Assembly (NCBI RefSeq): GCF_037201965.1
Contig: NZ_CP147518.1
Span: forward strand, 7,433,001 to 7,497,000
Reading direction: 5' to 3'
DNA length: 64,000 nt
Source: Spirosoma sp. SC4-14
Lineage (GTDB): Bacteria; Bacteroidota; Bacteroidia; Cytophagales; Spirosomataceae
Shown here piece after piece: positions 1 through 11,300 of the stretch. Every line of letters begins with the position of its first letter. Position 1 is the first letter of the stretch. A program made the translations under genes and the position numbers. Below the pieces are notes generated by a model. The model saw only the letters and a list, made by a program, of their open reading frames with translations, searched no databases and was not told the origin of the DNA.

Positions 1-198
1 ACTCAGGTCGAGTCGAAAATTAATGTAACCCGGTTTTATATTGTTGGTAGCCCCTTTTGCATATACAAGCTGTTGCGACTCCGTAACGCTTTCGGCTTGC
101 CAGATTTTTCGAAGCAGATCCGTAATTGGCGTTATGTTTTTTGCCCGGCATCCGATCAGGCTTATCAGTAAAAACGAAAAAACGAGTTGCGTTTTCAT
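1..198 (-). CDS. Small lipoprotein, 3' part cut by window edge
   Basis: An open frame starts with ATG at 198 and runs off the left edge, giving 66 residues. The first 16 residues are a short lipoprotein signal with lipobox LIGC (Cys17), so the product should be lipidated and anchored in a membrane. The rest resembles small lipocalin-like lipoproteins of Cytophagales (segment KIWQAESV, then PGYINFRLDLS), but this is a weak recognition. The start overlaps the stop of the upstream FN3 gene as ATGA (198-195), so translation is probably coupled and it is the last visible gene of the surface operon. Function unknown. Confidence 0.6.
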   Translation of the reverse strand, partial: MKTQLVFSFLLISLIGCRAKNITPITDLLRKIWQAESVTESQQLVYAKGATNNIKPGYINFRLDLS

Positions 199-3100
199 GG
201 CAGTAAAATTCGTTTGGAGAATAGGCGATTGTTAGCAACCATAGCAATGATATAGCTACCAGCCGGGTATCGATCCAGTACATAATGCCATGTCCCGGCC
301 AGGTTAACACGCCGTTCTTCGGTAAATAACACTTGTCCTGTTGCTGTAGTAAATTGGATCGTCGCCTGCATAGCAGTGTGCCAGTCCGTGCTGATGTGGA
401 GCGTTCGTTCGCTCATATACAGCGTTGTATGCGCATCCAGCTCGTCTTCAATTGCAATAATCACTTCATTGATACGCGCAGAGGCCACATTCGAGTAAGC
501 TGAATTGCCCGCCGAATTAATTGCCCGAATTCGGTAATAATAGGTTGTAAATTCCTGTAATCCCTTATCTGTATAGGTCGTCTGTGTAGCAGGCTGTTGA
601 TTAATCTCCATAAAACCGGCATTTGGCTCAGTCGATCGCTCAATAGAAACAGTAACGGCATTGGCAGACAAGGGCGAAAACGACAGCTTTACCTGGTCAT
701 AGTCCTGCGTTTGAGCCATTAGGTTAGTAGGCGATGGCGGTGGAGCTAAAGGCGTTGTGGCACAGACAACATCCGTATAAGCCGATGCACCAACGCTATT
801 TTTAGCCCGAATTCGATAACAATAGGCGGTATTGTCGTTCAACTCCCGATCTTCATAATTAGTCGAGTTAGCGGGCAAATCAGCAAGTTTGGCGAATACA
901 CCACCAGCACTATTGCTGCGTTCGAGCTCAAAACCGGTTTCGTTATCGGCATTATCAGCCCAGGCCAGGTTGATTTGCATGGCCGATACTGGCTTGGCAA
1001 TCAGCCGATTGGGCGCAGTAGGGGGCAAATCTGGCGTAGTTACACAAGTCACCGTTGAATAGTCGGATTCGCCAATGGCATTTTTCGCTCGTACCCGATA
1101 ACAATAAGCCGTAGCTGGGGTTAACCCCCGATCTTCATAACTGGTCGAGTTAGCGGGCAAATCAGCAAGTTTGGCGAATACACTACCAGCACTATTGCTG
1201 CGTTCGAGCTCAAAACTGGTTTCGTTACCCGATTGGTCAGCCCAGCTAATACGTATCTCACTGGCCGACGTTGGTACAACCATGAGTTGAGCAGGAGCTA
1301 CCGGCGGCACATCAGGTGTAATTGCATCGGCAGTAGCCGAGTAGGCCGACTGTCCAGCCACATTTATGGCCCGAATCCGATAGTAATAACGCGTATTGGG
1401 CGTTAGTCCTGAATTTTGATAAACCGTTACATTAGCGGCAGCATCGGCAAGCTTTGCCCAGGTAATCCCATCAGCACTGCGCTCAATATCAAAACTGGAT
1501 TCATTATCCGACAAATCGCTCCAGACCAGGTTAATTTGTGTTGCCGACACAGCCGTAGCCGACAGACGATCGGGAGCCAGGGGAGGAGTCAGGGGTTTAT
1601 CCTGAGTTGTGGCTTCTGCAACGTTCGAAAAATCAGACACACCAACGGCATTCATCGCCCGGACCCGGTAATAATAGTGGGTTGAGGGCATCAATCCTGT
1701 TTTCTGAAACGATGTTGAATTGGCTGGTAGGTCCGCAATACCTGCCCAATTGCGGTTGTCGGTACTTTGTTCAAGCTGAAAACCGGTTTCATTATCGGCC
1801 AGATCGACCCACACCAGATTGATCTGATCAGGCGATGTTGCCGTAGCGGTAAGCCGTGTAGGTGTGCCGGGTGGCAAGTCGGGTGTGGTAGCGTCAGCAC
1901 TATTGGAGTAAGCCGAGTTTCCAGCCGAATTTTTTGCCCGGATTCGATAGTAATAGCGGCTGCGCGGTTGTAGACCCGGATCAGTAAATGTTGTTGTGTT
2001 TGCCGACAGGTCTGCCAGTTTGCTCCAGGAGTCAGCGCCTGTAGTGCTTCGTTCGAGTTCAAAACCCGTTTCATTATCGGCATTATCGGACCAGGTCAGA
2101 TTGATTTGTGAAAATGATGCGGCTGTAGCTGCCAGATTGCTGGGTGAGCCCGGAATTGTAATGGGTGGGGCCTGTGTTGTTGCGTTAGCAACATTTGAAT
2201 ATCCAGAGACACTCGCATCATTGAACGCCCGAATCCGGTAAAAATAACGGGTGTTGGCTGGCAAGCCCGTATGGGCATAGGCGGTGGTATTGGCTCCGAT
2301 ATTCGCTATTTTTATCCAGGGATCGTTACCATTCGAACTGGTTTCGATCGTAAATCCTGTTTCATTGTCCGATACGTCGGCCCATTGCAAATTGATCTGC
2401 GAGCTTGAAACAGCCTGAGCCGTTAACCGGGCTGGCGCGTTAGGTCCAGCGGAGGGGGTTGTGGCGCAAACAACCGTCGAATAATCATGACCCGATTGCG
2501 AAATACGATAACAATATTCTGTTGATTCTGCCAATCCATTATCGGTATAGCTACCATTATCGCCCAGCGTAGAGGCTACATTTGTCCAGTTTCCTGTTTG
2601 ACCCGTACGACGCTCAATACCAATTCCCGACTCTTTTCCGAAGGGTGTCCAGCTCAGCGTAATAGAACTCGCCCCAACGGCCTGGGCTTTCAGGTTCGAT
2701 AAGTTCGATGGTAGATTAGCCGTAGTCTGGCAGGCCGTAGTTGAATAACCGCTGGTACCTCCATCGTTCTGAGCCCGAACCCGATAGCAGTATTGAGTAC
2801 CGCCCGAAACGGCATTGTCGGTATAAGAAGGAGTACGACTATAAGCAACAACAGCAACTTGCGTGAACCCGTTGCCAGGCCCGCTAAAACTACGCTCAAT
2901 TAAATAGTTAGCAGCGGTTCCGCCCGCTCCGGCATTCCAGCTAAGTTTGATGCTCGTATTCCCCTGCGCCGAAACCGTCAGCCCAGCGGGAGCGCCAGGA
3001 GGCTGAGTAGGTGTGTTAACGGTTATCTCATTCGAATATCGAGATGTTCCCGTAGCCAATACGGCCCGAACCCGATACATATACGATCCATTTGCCTGAA

Positions 3101-3338
3101 CTGTTTTATCCTGATATGAAGTCACATTAGCCGCAGCTTCCCCAATTTTAATAAAACCGCTAAAGTCATTACGTTCAATGTCAAACCGGGTTTCGTTCGT
3201 CGAATTATCACTCCACGAAAGATTAATCTGGTTATAAGCTACCGCCGAACCTGTCAGATTGGAGGGCGTGTTCGATTGCGCCCGTACTGATACTGTGCAG
3301 AACAAAAGGCAAACGAGTATGAATAAACGCGTTTTCAT
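195..3338 (-). CDS. Secreted protein with ten fibronectin type III domains and T9SS-like C-terminus
   Basis: A 1047-residue protein with signal peptide MKTRLFILVCLLFCTVSVRA. Ten FN3 repeats follow, each with a QINLxWxD strand, an NETGFxxERS segment and an YYYRxRAxN strand; they fill the protein to about residue 965. The last 80 residues look like a T9SS type A sorting domain (strand-rich, ending in PAGSYIIAMV and SKRILLP), so export to the cell surface by type IX secretion is inferred. The frame is open upstream to 3362, but that start overlaps the previous gene, and the signal peptide begins at the ATG at 3338. Repeats 8 and 9 are nearly identical in DNA. Likely an adhesin or spacer; ligand unknown. 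Confidence 0.85.
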   Translation of the reverse strand: MKTRLFILVCLLFCTVSVRAQSNTPSNLTGSAVAYNQINLSWSDNSTNETRFDIERNDFSGFIKIGEAAANVTSYQDKTVQANGSYMYRVRAVLATGTSRYSNEITVNTPTQPPGAPAGLTVSAQGNTSIKLSWNAGAGGTAANYLIERSFSGPGNGFTQVAVVAYSRTPSYTDNAVSGGTQYCYRVRAQNDGGTSGYSTTACQTTANLPSNLSNLKAQAVGASSITLSWTPFGKESGIGIERRTGQTGNWTNVASTLGDNGSYTDNGLAESTEYCYRISQSGHDYSTVVCATTPSAGPNAPARLTAQAVSSSQINLQWADVSDNETGFTIETSSNGNDPWIKIANIGANTTAYAHTGLPANTRYFYRIRAFNDASVSGYSNVANATTQAPPITIPGSPSNLAATAASFSQINLTWSDNADNETGFELERSTTGADSWSKLADLSANTTTFTDPGLQPRSRYYYRIRAKNSAGNSAYSNSADATTPDLPPGTPTRLTATATSPDQINLVWVDLADNETGFQLEQSTDNRNWAGIADLPANSTSFQKTGLMPSTHYYYRVRAMNAVGVSDFSNVAEATTQDKPLTPPLAPDRLSATAVSATQINLVWSDLSDNESSFDIERSADGITWAKLADAAANVTVYQNSGLTPNTRYYYRIRAINVAGQSAYSATADAITPDVPPVAPAQLMVVPTSASEIRISWADQSGNETSFELERSNSAGSVFAKLADLPANSTSYEDRGLTPATAYCYRVRAKNAIGESDYSTVTCVTTPDLPPTAPNRLIAKPVSAMQINLAWADNADNETGFELERSNSAGGVFAKLADLPANSTNYEDRELNDNTAYCYRIRAKNSVGASAYTDVVCATTPLAPPPSPTNLMAQTQDYDQVKLSFSPLSANAVTVSIERSTEPNAGFMEINQQPATQTTYTDKGLQEFTTYYYRIRAINSAGNSAYSNVASARINEVIIAIEDELDAHTTLYMSERTLHISTDWHTAMQATIQFTTATGQVLFTEERRVNLAGTWHYVLDRYPAGSYIIAMVANNRLFSKRILLP

Positions 3339-3352
3339 GAGTGTAACTAGAT

Positions 3353-5353
3353 TTATTGCCACTCCACCCCAACGGGATCAGTAGGCGCGCTTTCGCGATT
3401 ATCGGTCTGAACGGCTACTATCGAATAGAAATAGGAAATACCCGGTGTAGCTTCCCGGTCAATGAATTCGATCTGACGCCCTGGCAAGGTGCCCATCAGG
3501 CGGGGGCGCTCTGTTTTGGCGGTATATCGATACACCAGAATTTTCTCCAGCGACTTATCCAGAGGAGCATCCCACCCTACCCGCACCCCTTTATCGGTTA
3601 CGACCGCAACCACTCCACGCACGGGCAATACGGGGCTTAATGCCGCAAAATAGACGACTTCCGGGCTAAAGGCACTTCGTTTGTCGTTCAGCCCATAAGC
3701 CCAAATCCGGTATGTATAGCGATGACCAGGCTCTACACTGCCATCTTCATAACTGTTTTGAGCGCGGTCGGCAGGGGTTTGCCGATAGAGTTCTTTAAAT
3801 GTTTTTTCGTCATCAGTCTGCCGCTCCACCACATAGCCCCGCACATAAGGATCAATATCCCGCATATTCTCCCAAATCAGTAGCGCGTGGCCTTCTTTAA
3901 CGACAAGTTCAGGGTTGAGGGGTGTGGCAACTCTGTCTGGCAAACGTGGATCGGAATATACGATCTGACTCAAAGGCCCTGTGTTATAGCTTGTATTGAC
4001 TGCCACAACTGCCCACCGATAACCAACGCCAACAGCTAGTTTACTGACCGGAATACGGTAATGAACCATAGAATCGGTCGAAAGAATAATACCGGAATAC
4101 GGCATCATGGAGCCCATTGCGCTGTTCGATACATAGATATAGTAGCCACGGGTATCTACATCGGCACGTTGCCAGCGGAAGTACAACGTATCGTTTAGCT
4201 GGGTTAATTTCAGATGGGAGGGCGGCAGCAAAGCCAAACGATTGGCCCGAAGCATTCCCGATACCCGCACCGAAGCAGGCAGGGCATCGTAGGTACCGTT
4301 GGGTCGAATCTGATAGTAATAGCCCCTGATGGGATCGACCCGATTGTCACTATACGTCGTGTCGGTGGGTAACGCCGACGCAATCCGCCGATAGCCGTCA
4401 TCATACCGATCGCTACGCCAGATTTCGATCGACCGAACATCCTTCACAGACGACAGTTGCCACGAAAGCCGAATTGCATTGCTAGCTTCTTCAGAAGATG
4501 TTCGAAAGCTCAAAATAGCCGGTAGTTGCTCCAGCGGACGCAGATTGGCAATGGTTAATGTATCGGATGGGCGACTTTCATTACCCAGAAAATCGTTTAG
4601 TAAAACAACATACTGATACACCATTTTATGGCGGGCATTCGCGTCGGTGATTTCCAGAAACAGGGAGTCTTTTTTCCCTTTACGAAAACCCCATTCGGCA
4701 CCACATTCGGCAAAGCCGGTCTGATTGTAGGTAGCCCGAAGCAAGCGCGCCCCGGCAAGATCGGGGGTAGTTCTCCGCAACAGGTACGTAATCTTCACTA
4801 CACTCCCATCTGCACTATGTCGTATGGAACGGGCCGTAGCCGCGATCGTTGGACCAGGAACACTGACCGTAACAGGGCTTCGACTTGCTCCACTACCGGC
4901 TACTGTCAGGGGACGAATCCGATAATCGTACCGACGGTTCTGCACCACTGCCGTATCTAAAAAGCCAATACCAAAGGCTTCCAGATACTGCGGATTCCAC
5001 CCGTATGACTCCAGAGAATCGACCGTAGACACATCCCGATACCGCGCATACAGTAATTCAATAAGTGAATCGGCGGGTAATTCATATAGTGGATTTTTGC
5101 GTGTCAGCAGTGTAAGCCGGGCAACCAGATCGGTAGCGCTATGGGGCGATTCATCGGTTGTGTATACAGGTTTCCAATCTGTCTGACCAACATTCGTTTC
5201 GAGTCGTTCGATTATATAACGGGGTCCATGCAGTAATCGGTCGGTCTGAATAAACACACCGTAGCGGCCAGCCGTAGCCCGCGTTTGTTGGGCTGATACG
5301 GCTGACGACAGCCCTAAAATCAGCAGTATTATAAACGAAAGTTGGGTTTTCAT
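3353..5353 (-). CDS. Secreted fibronectin type III domain protein
   Basis: A 666-residue protein with signal peptide MKTQLSFIILLILGLSSAVSA. About five FN3-like domains fill the remainder (for example strands AIRLSWQLSS, LYFRWQRADVD, ALLIWENMRD, GVRVGWDAPL). No type A sorting domain is visible at the C-terminus (ends GVEWQ), so it may stay periplasmic or be held by partners. The start is set at the ATG at 5353, which overlaps the stop of the giant gene as ATGA and begins the signal peptide; the upstream extension to 5383 has no signal. It lies 14 nt ahead of the ten-FN3 gene. Function within the surface complex is not known. Confidence 0.8.
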   Translation of the reverse strand: MKTQLSFIILLILGLSSAVSAQQTRATAGRYGVFIQTDRLLHGPRYIIERLETNVGQTDWKPVYTTDESPHSATDLVARLTLLTRKNPLYELPADSLIELLYARYRDVSTVDSLESYGWNPQYLEAFGIGFLDTAVVQNRRYDYRIRPLTVAGSGASRSPVTVSVPGPTIAATARSIRHSADGSVVKITYLLRRTTPDLAGARLLRATYNQTGFAECGAEWGFRKGKKDSLFLEITDANARHKMVYQYVVLLNDFLGNESRPSDTLTIANLRPLEQLPAILSFRTSSEEASNAIRLSWQLSSVKDVRSIEIWRSDRYDDGYRRIASALPTDTTYSDNRVDPIRGYYYQIRPNGTYDALPASVRVSGMLRANRLALLPPSHLKLTQLNDTLYFRWQRADVDTRGYYIYVSNSAMGSMMPYSGIILSTDSMVHYRIPVSKLAVGVGYRWAVVAVNTSYNTGPLSQIVYSDPRLPDRVATPLNPELVVKEGHALLIWENMRDIDPYVRGYVVERQTDDEKTFKELYRQTPADRAQNSYEDGSVEPGHRYTYRIWAYGLNDKRSAFSPEVVYFAALSPVLPVRGVVAVVTDKGVRVGWDAPLDKSLEKILVYRYTAKTERPRLMGTLPGRQIEFIDREATPGISYFYSIVAVQTDNRESAPTDPVGVEWQ

Positions 5354-8300
5354 TGGTCGTTGGTAGCACAGCCTCCTGTGCATTTATCGAATGTGCAGCT
5401 TACATCGGGTTTTATGGCTGGTTTTTCACCATACCTATAGGCTGCTGTAGCACCCAGTTTTAGACAGAAATCAGCGTTTGTTTCCGTTGAGTAGTCCAGC
5501 AGGTCGCCGGGCGGGTCAACTTTCAGATTTACCAAGAAACCAGCATTAAGTTGCATACCCAGTGTTAGAGCAATGCTTTTATCGCCCGGATTTGCCGTCA
5601 AAACAGCATCTGCCGCCCCGTTTATGTGTACCTCACCCGATGCCTCCACAACCAGAATACGACCGTAGGCATAGGCATGTGCCCCCACACCCAGGCCCGA
5701 ACCATAGCTCCAGTTCCCGCTGCTATAGTTGCCAAACAGATAGCCATCGGCATAAGCATCCAGCCCTAGTTTGTATTCGCCCACTCCTGGCAAACTTTTT
5801 TGCTCTTTCCATTCGCCAATAATGGGAACCGGAATTTCGCCGGTAACGTAAAAGCCTTTGAACCGCTGCGCGAATGCACAGGGTAAGGCTTTCCGGTGGC
5901 TATTGGCAAACAAGACAGCATTGGCATCGCCCAGATCCTGACTGTCGTAGAACCCCAGCATCAGCCCCCCTTTCATATCGACCGGAACAATGAGTGGCAC
6001 ATTCTGCACATTGCCCGAAGCCACGAGGTAGAACCCTTTTCCATCCAGTCGAACCTGGGCTATTCCGCTGAAGGTCATCGTTGGGGGCACGGGCAGATGA
6101 CTCATGGCAAGTGTTCCCGTAAAACGATGCTCCCGACGGTCATAAACCAGACTTAGCCCCCCCATTCCGGTATCAATACCGTCGAGTTTAATTTGCTGGT
6201 TATCAGCCCTTATTTCACCATAGGCCGTAAACGATAATCGGTTCTGTTCCTGCTCGGCGAGCATATCGAAGCCTTTAGGCAATCCGGAAAAGGTCATCAG
6301 CCCCCATTGTCCGCCCGAAACTGCCTGATGACAATAGAGTTGCCGAAGCTCACGAGAGCCCTCAATAGGCATAGACAGCTTCCTGAACGAACCGCTTTCT
6401 GTGTAATAATTGGCATCATTTTTAGAATCGATAATGTCGGCAGGGTTATCCCGAAGCAAGCCAAGTTTGGCTTCGTCCCGCAAATCGAGATTCCGGTTGT
6501 GGGTAATATGGGTGTAGCCGTTGGTATGTACCAGCAGCACATCGTTCAGGAGCAGTTTATCGGGTTCTTCGGCTTTGCCCCGAATTGCCATAATACCATC
6601 GGCAAAATATAGAGCCGTACTCTGGCTACCGTCGGCTGCAACATCCTTACCGGCGTCGAAACCCAGATAACCTTTGGTTTCGAATTTGTAGCCTCCCGGC
6701 ACAATTGTTTTCAGTTTTACGGCCCCACCGTTGGGTCTGGAATAGATGAACCGCATCGGCACATCCTGTGGGGCATTGGGAATCCTGGCCGACATACCCG
6801 CATCGAAGGCAAAGTAGTTGGTGCCGGTTTCGATTGTTACGGGTCGAACGTCGATGATGTTGAAGTAATTAACAGCCTGACTACCGGACCCAAACGATAC
6901 CACATCCTCGCCATTATCCAGCAACGACAGGGTAGCGAAAGTCAGGTCCTGCGAGAGTCCGGGCACCGATTTGGCAGGCAGTATAGCCGCGGCTGAATTT
7001 CCATCGGGTACTACCACCACCGACCAGTGACCTTTCATGTCGGAACCAGTTTGCGCATCATAGCCAAAATAGGCTTTCCCACCAAGTTTTAGTTGAGCAA
7101 TACCGGCTAGTTCGAAGTTGTTTTTTGGTTCAACTTCCAGCTTAAAAAAGTCGCTACGGAGATTAAACAGCTTAATCGGCACGTCGACTTTACCGGTTTT
7201 CACAATACCTTCGGTCGCATAAAATCCGCCCTGTTTGTAATCGAGCTGCCAGTTCCGAACGGCAACACTCCACGTTCCTCCCAGGTTAAATGTAAGTGGC
7301 GTCTGGCTGGTTTTGGCATCAACTGTATTGTTTTTCAGGACCAGATCGCCAATCGTTACTGTCAGTTTCGAGGGGTTAGCGTCTTTGATCGTACAGGTCA
7401 TGGTAGGATTCAGATGAATTTCATCGCCCACTAACCGTGACCCGTCTAACTGACTTACGGCGTCGAACCCGAGCAATTTCAACTTCATAGGCTGTCCGTC
7501 TTTCTGAGCAATGCCGAAATGAGTCCATTTTATGTTAGTTAAGCTCGCGTCGAAGGCCGTTAGTACGGGTTTAGTACCGGGTTGGCCATTAATTGCCGGG
7601 TCGTATAAAAAAAACTGACCCTTTTCGTAAGAGAGCAGAGCAGCCGAAAAATTGAACGAATTATCAATTATTTGCGCCTGAGCCATAATTGTACCCGTTG
7701 ATTTGCCGGGCGTCCGTACAATTTTCAGTTTGCCATACTGCCCATCCGGCGATGTCAGCCGAACGTTGTAGCTAATATTCTGAAGCTCTACCGCAGCCGT
7801 AGTATGATAGACCAGATTATCGAGCAGCCCCGTTTCTAATTCAACTGTTTCGCTCGCAGGAATACCTTCCTCAGGATTGTCGGGATTGGCTTTGAACACT
7901 ACATTTTTAAACCGCACTTTCACTTTGGAGTCAAGCAGGGCAAAAGGCCCCAAAGCCGGGTTAGTTAAATCGACTTCGCCCGTTACGCTCATCGTTTTGG
8001 TATCCAGCTTTTCGACATTGACCGGGAAGCCCCAAAGTGTAGCAATCCTGAATTTTGTGAAGGTTGTCAGTGTTAGTTTGAGCGATTCGCCCTTGGCCTG
8101 CGGAATAGACTGTTTGCTACTGGCACCCACATAGGTCGTTAAACTACCCTGACTCAACTTGTCGTATGAGGCTTCGACCGGAACCATCGAGCCATCGAAC
8201 GTTTTAGATACATCGAGCGAAAAAACGCCACCTTTCCCCGATCGGGTGCTGTATTTGACGGGTGTATTGCTCCCCGATGGCACAAAAACCTCGACCCCTT

Positions 8301-11300
8301 CGAGCGGTGTTTCTTTGCCATCAGCCGATGCCACAACCACAATTCCCGTCACGGTGCGGGCTGGCTCGAGCGCAACCAGACGGAGATCTGCTGTTTTAGT
8401 CTCTACATTTGTTACCGATACGGTTCGGGTAACATAACCAGGCGACGATACCTCTACGAACAGATTTTCGACAGAAATATTTTTGAATTTAGTTTCGATT
8501 AAGCCAAGCGTATTACTTGGGCCGAATTTGTAGCCCTGGCTGTTTTTGCCAAAAAGTTTAACAGTTGCTCCTCCTATGCCATTGTTGGTCAGAGCGTCCA
8601 GAATCTGAAAATTGATCCGATGATCGCGTTCGTAGACGACAATATCACCCGCATTAATGAGATAGCGTTTGTCGTTGCCCGTAACGGGCTTAGGCAATTG
8701 TGTTTTAATGTGGCGCTGTTCGCCAAAGTAGCTCCTATTTACCGGGAAAATTTTGAGTGAATCAGCCGTCGACGGCGCATCGACGTTAAACCGCCACTCT
8801 CCCATATTGGTCCGAAATGTTTTGAACAGGTAACCATTATCGACCTGAACATAGGCTTCAACTGTCTGTTTCTTATCGGTCAAACCGACAAAAATTGCTT
8901 TGTTATCGGCATCGACCGTACGGCCCATAATTATCGTATTGGGTTGCATCAACAGCCGATCGAAATAGCTGTTTTGCCCAAGCATCAGATCACCAATCTT
9001 TATTTTATTATCGGCTACAATCTGGTTGGCTACCGAGTCGTAATAGCAATACCCAGCCTTCTCGATCACCATCGATGCATTTTTGCCGGGTTTCAGCTCA
9101 AACGGCTTTAAAAGCCAGCCATCAGGGCCGGTTAAGCCGAATTTTGTTCGTTTTCCGTAACCCTCTTCATCATAAGTCAGCGTTATCCAGGCATTTTTAA
9201 GACCCTGAGTCGGATTTGTTTTATCGACCACACGCAGATTAATTGTCGGATCGCCCGGCTGAAGGTAGCGCTGAACAAGGTCGGATGTGGTATAAGTATA
9301 CTGATCGGCAAAAAGAGAGGCCTGTGCATTGTTCGAATAGATACCAATAACATATTGGCTATTTACGGGTCCGTCGCCCACCCTATAATTCAGCCAATAG
9401 TTGCACACCACAGAACCAACAAGTGCACCGTTGGGCGTATAACAATTCACCCAATTCAATTTGCGGGCTTCTTTTTGCTGACTTTGTGTTGGACTGTCGA
9501 GGTAGTCGGGCAAGTACCTTTCACTAACCAGCATACTCTTCAGGCTCACCAGGCCGTAGTTATTCAAGCCACTTATGCCCGATTCGGTAGCAATCAGGTA
9601 GGCATCGTCTTGGCTAAGGGCTATTACCATCCGCGAAAAGTTTACCTTACCGTCGGCGGCCGTTTTACCCTTGGCAACGACCGGATAATTAACTCCATTA
9701 TACTGGTATGTTTCGGTCAGTCCCTGGCCTTCGTCGGCAGGCGGCAACATGCTGCCACTCCCCGATTTGGCATAGCCCGGCCGACGGAGTACATAAACGT
9801 TAATACCAAATAAGTTTTGCTGGATACCCGCCTTCTGTTTCTGCGCGCCAACGGTTCCGGTCGTATCCGAACGCAACTGTATAGCCAGATTGAAGCTGCG
9901 AACTTTAGCTGTTAAATCGCCGAGCTGGTTCGGAGTCTGAAGGTTAATTTTTTCGTCGTCCGTGTTTCCAAAATCTTCTATCGGATACGCGTAATACGAA
10001 TTATCGACCAATACACGCAGAGTTCGAATGTAGGTTCCGGTTTTGGTTACGCTCTCGCCCGGCAGGAGAATATCGCCCGAATACTTTGGCGTCTGATAAT
10101 CGGCACTCACCTTGCCAAGCGGGAGAGGTTTGGTCATTTTCACAGTGAACGTAACCTCGCCAGCCGAGTTGGTTTTGCTTACTCCCAGTGTTTGACTGAA
10201 CGTTTTGTGAAACTCCTCCAGACCCGGCGGTGGGCTTTCTACGTACATTTTTTTACTGCCAACTTCCTGATAAATCACCTGTAGCCGGACAGACATACTG
10301 GCGAGCGGACGACTGTTGGCCCCGTCTTTACCCGGATCAGCAAACTTATAGAATAGCCTACCTCTGAAAACTGCTGTCGGTGCTTCATTTGTCTGAATAT
10401 TGAAGGCATATTTTTCTATTCGGGCTGGTGTAGTTGCCAGTTTACCTTTGGGAGTCAGAAACACAACGGGGTCAGCATCCTGGGGCTTCTGCCCACAACC
10501 GGGGCAATAGATCATATACGTGTCGAAGGCACTAACCGCATAGATCAGCCGGTTGAAGGTGGTGCCATAAGCCGTGCCATTCTGCTGGAGAGGAGCCAGC
10601 CCAATAAACTCATAACCCAGCGACTCTACTTCTTTCCGGATCATTTCGGCAGGTAAAGACGGCAGGCCAATTCCGGAAATTTGTTGCTGACCCATACTAA
10701 CAACCGGAGAAGCCTTGCCCACCGATTGGCTCCCTCCCGAAACCGGCACATCATCGGTCAGCCTGTACTTTTCAACCTGTCCTTCAACCGGTAATCGGTA
10801 CTTATCATAATCGTTCGCCTTACCTGGTTTTCGGTATAAGACCAGATACTGACCAGCCAGGTTCACATCGGGTACGCCCGGCCAGTTCTGAAACGACTGG
10901 CTGGCCGTTACGCTAAGCTGATAACCCGACGCCAGCCAGCTAACACCACTTACCTGATAAGGCCCTATTTCGGATCGGGCAATCTGAAATGTGTTCTGGT
11001 TATTGGTCTGATAATAACTACCGACTTCGGCAATGGGCTGAATAAACGGATTAATGGCATCGACCAGACAGCGGGTAAACGTCTGGGTCGTATCGGCACT
11101 ATGTAATCGGGACCGTAGTACCTGAATCCGATAGTTACCCGCTGCATCGGACTGACCATAGGCAACATTTTCACGATAATTATTCGGATAAACCTTCATC
11201 AGAACCACCTTCGTATTCGGCAGCGCATGAACCCCGCCCGATTCGCCGGGATATCGGTAAGCCAGAATACCCGTCACGGTCAGGCTATCGGCCGGATCAC

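Noticed and set aside
20-310. 96-residue minus-strand frame at the left edge
   Set aside because: It overlaps the end of the FN3 gene and the start of the lipoprotein in another frame, with no signal or family feature.
1-3338. Regular repeats of the FN3 gene as a CRISPR-like array
   Set aside because: The repeats are about 280 bases, in frame and protein-coding.
9355-9813. 152-residue plus-strand frame opposite the giant gene
   Set aside because: Antisense shadow of a strongly supported gene, no recognisable domain.
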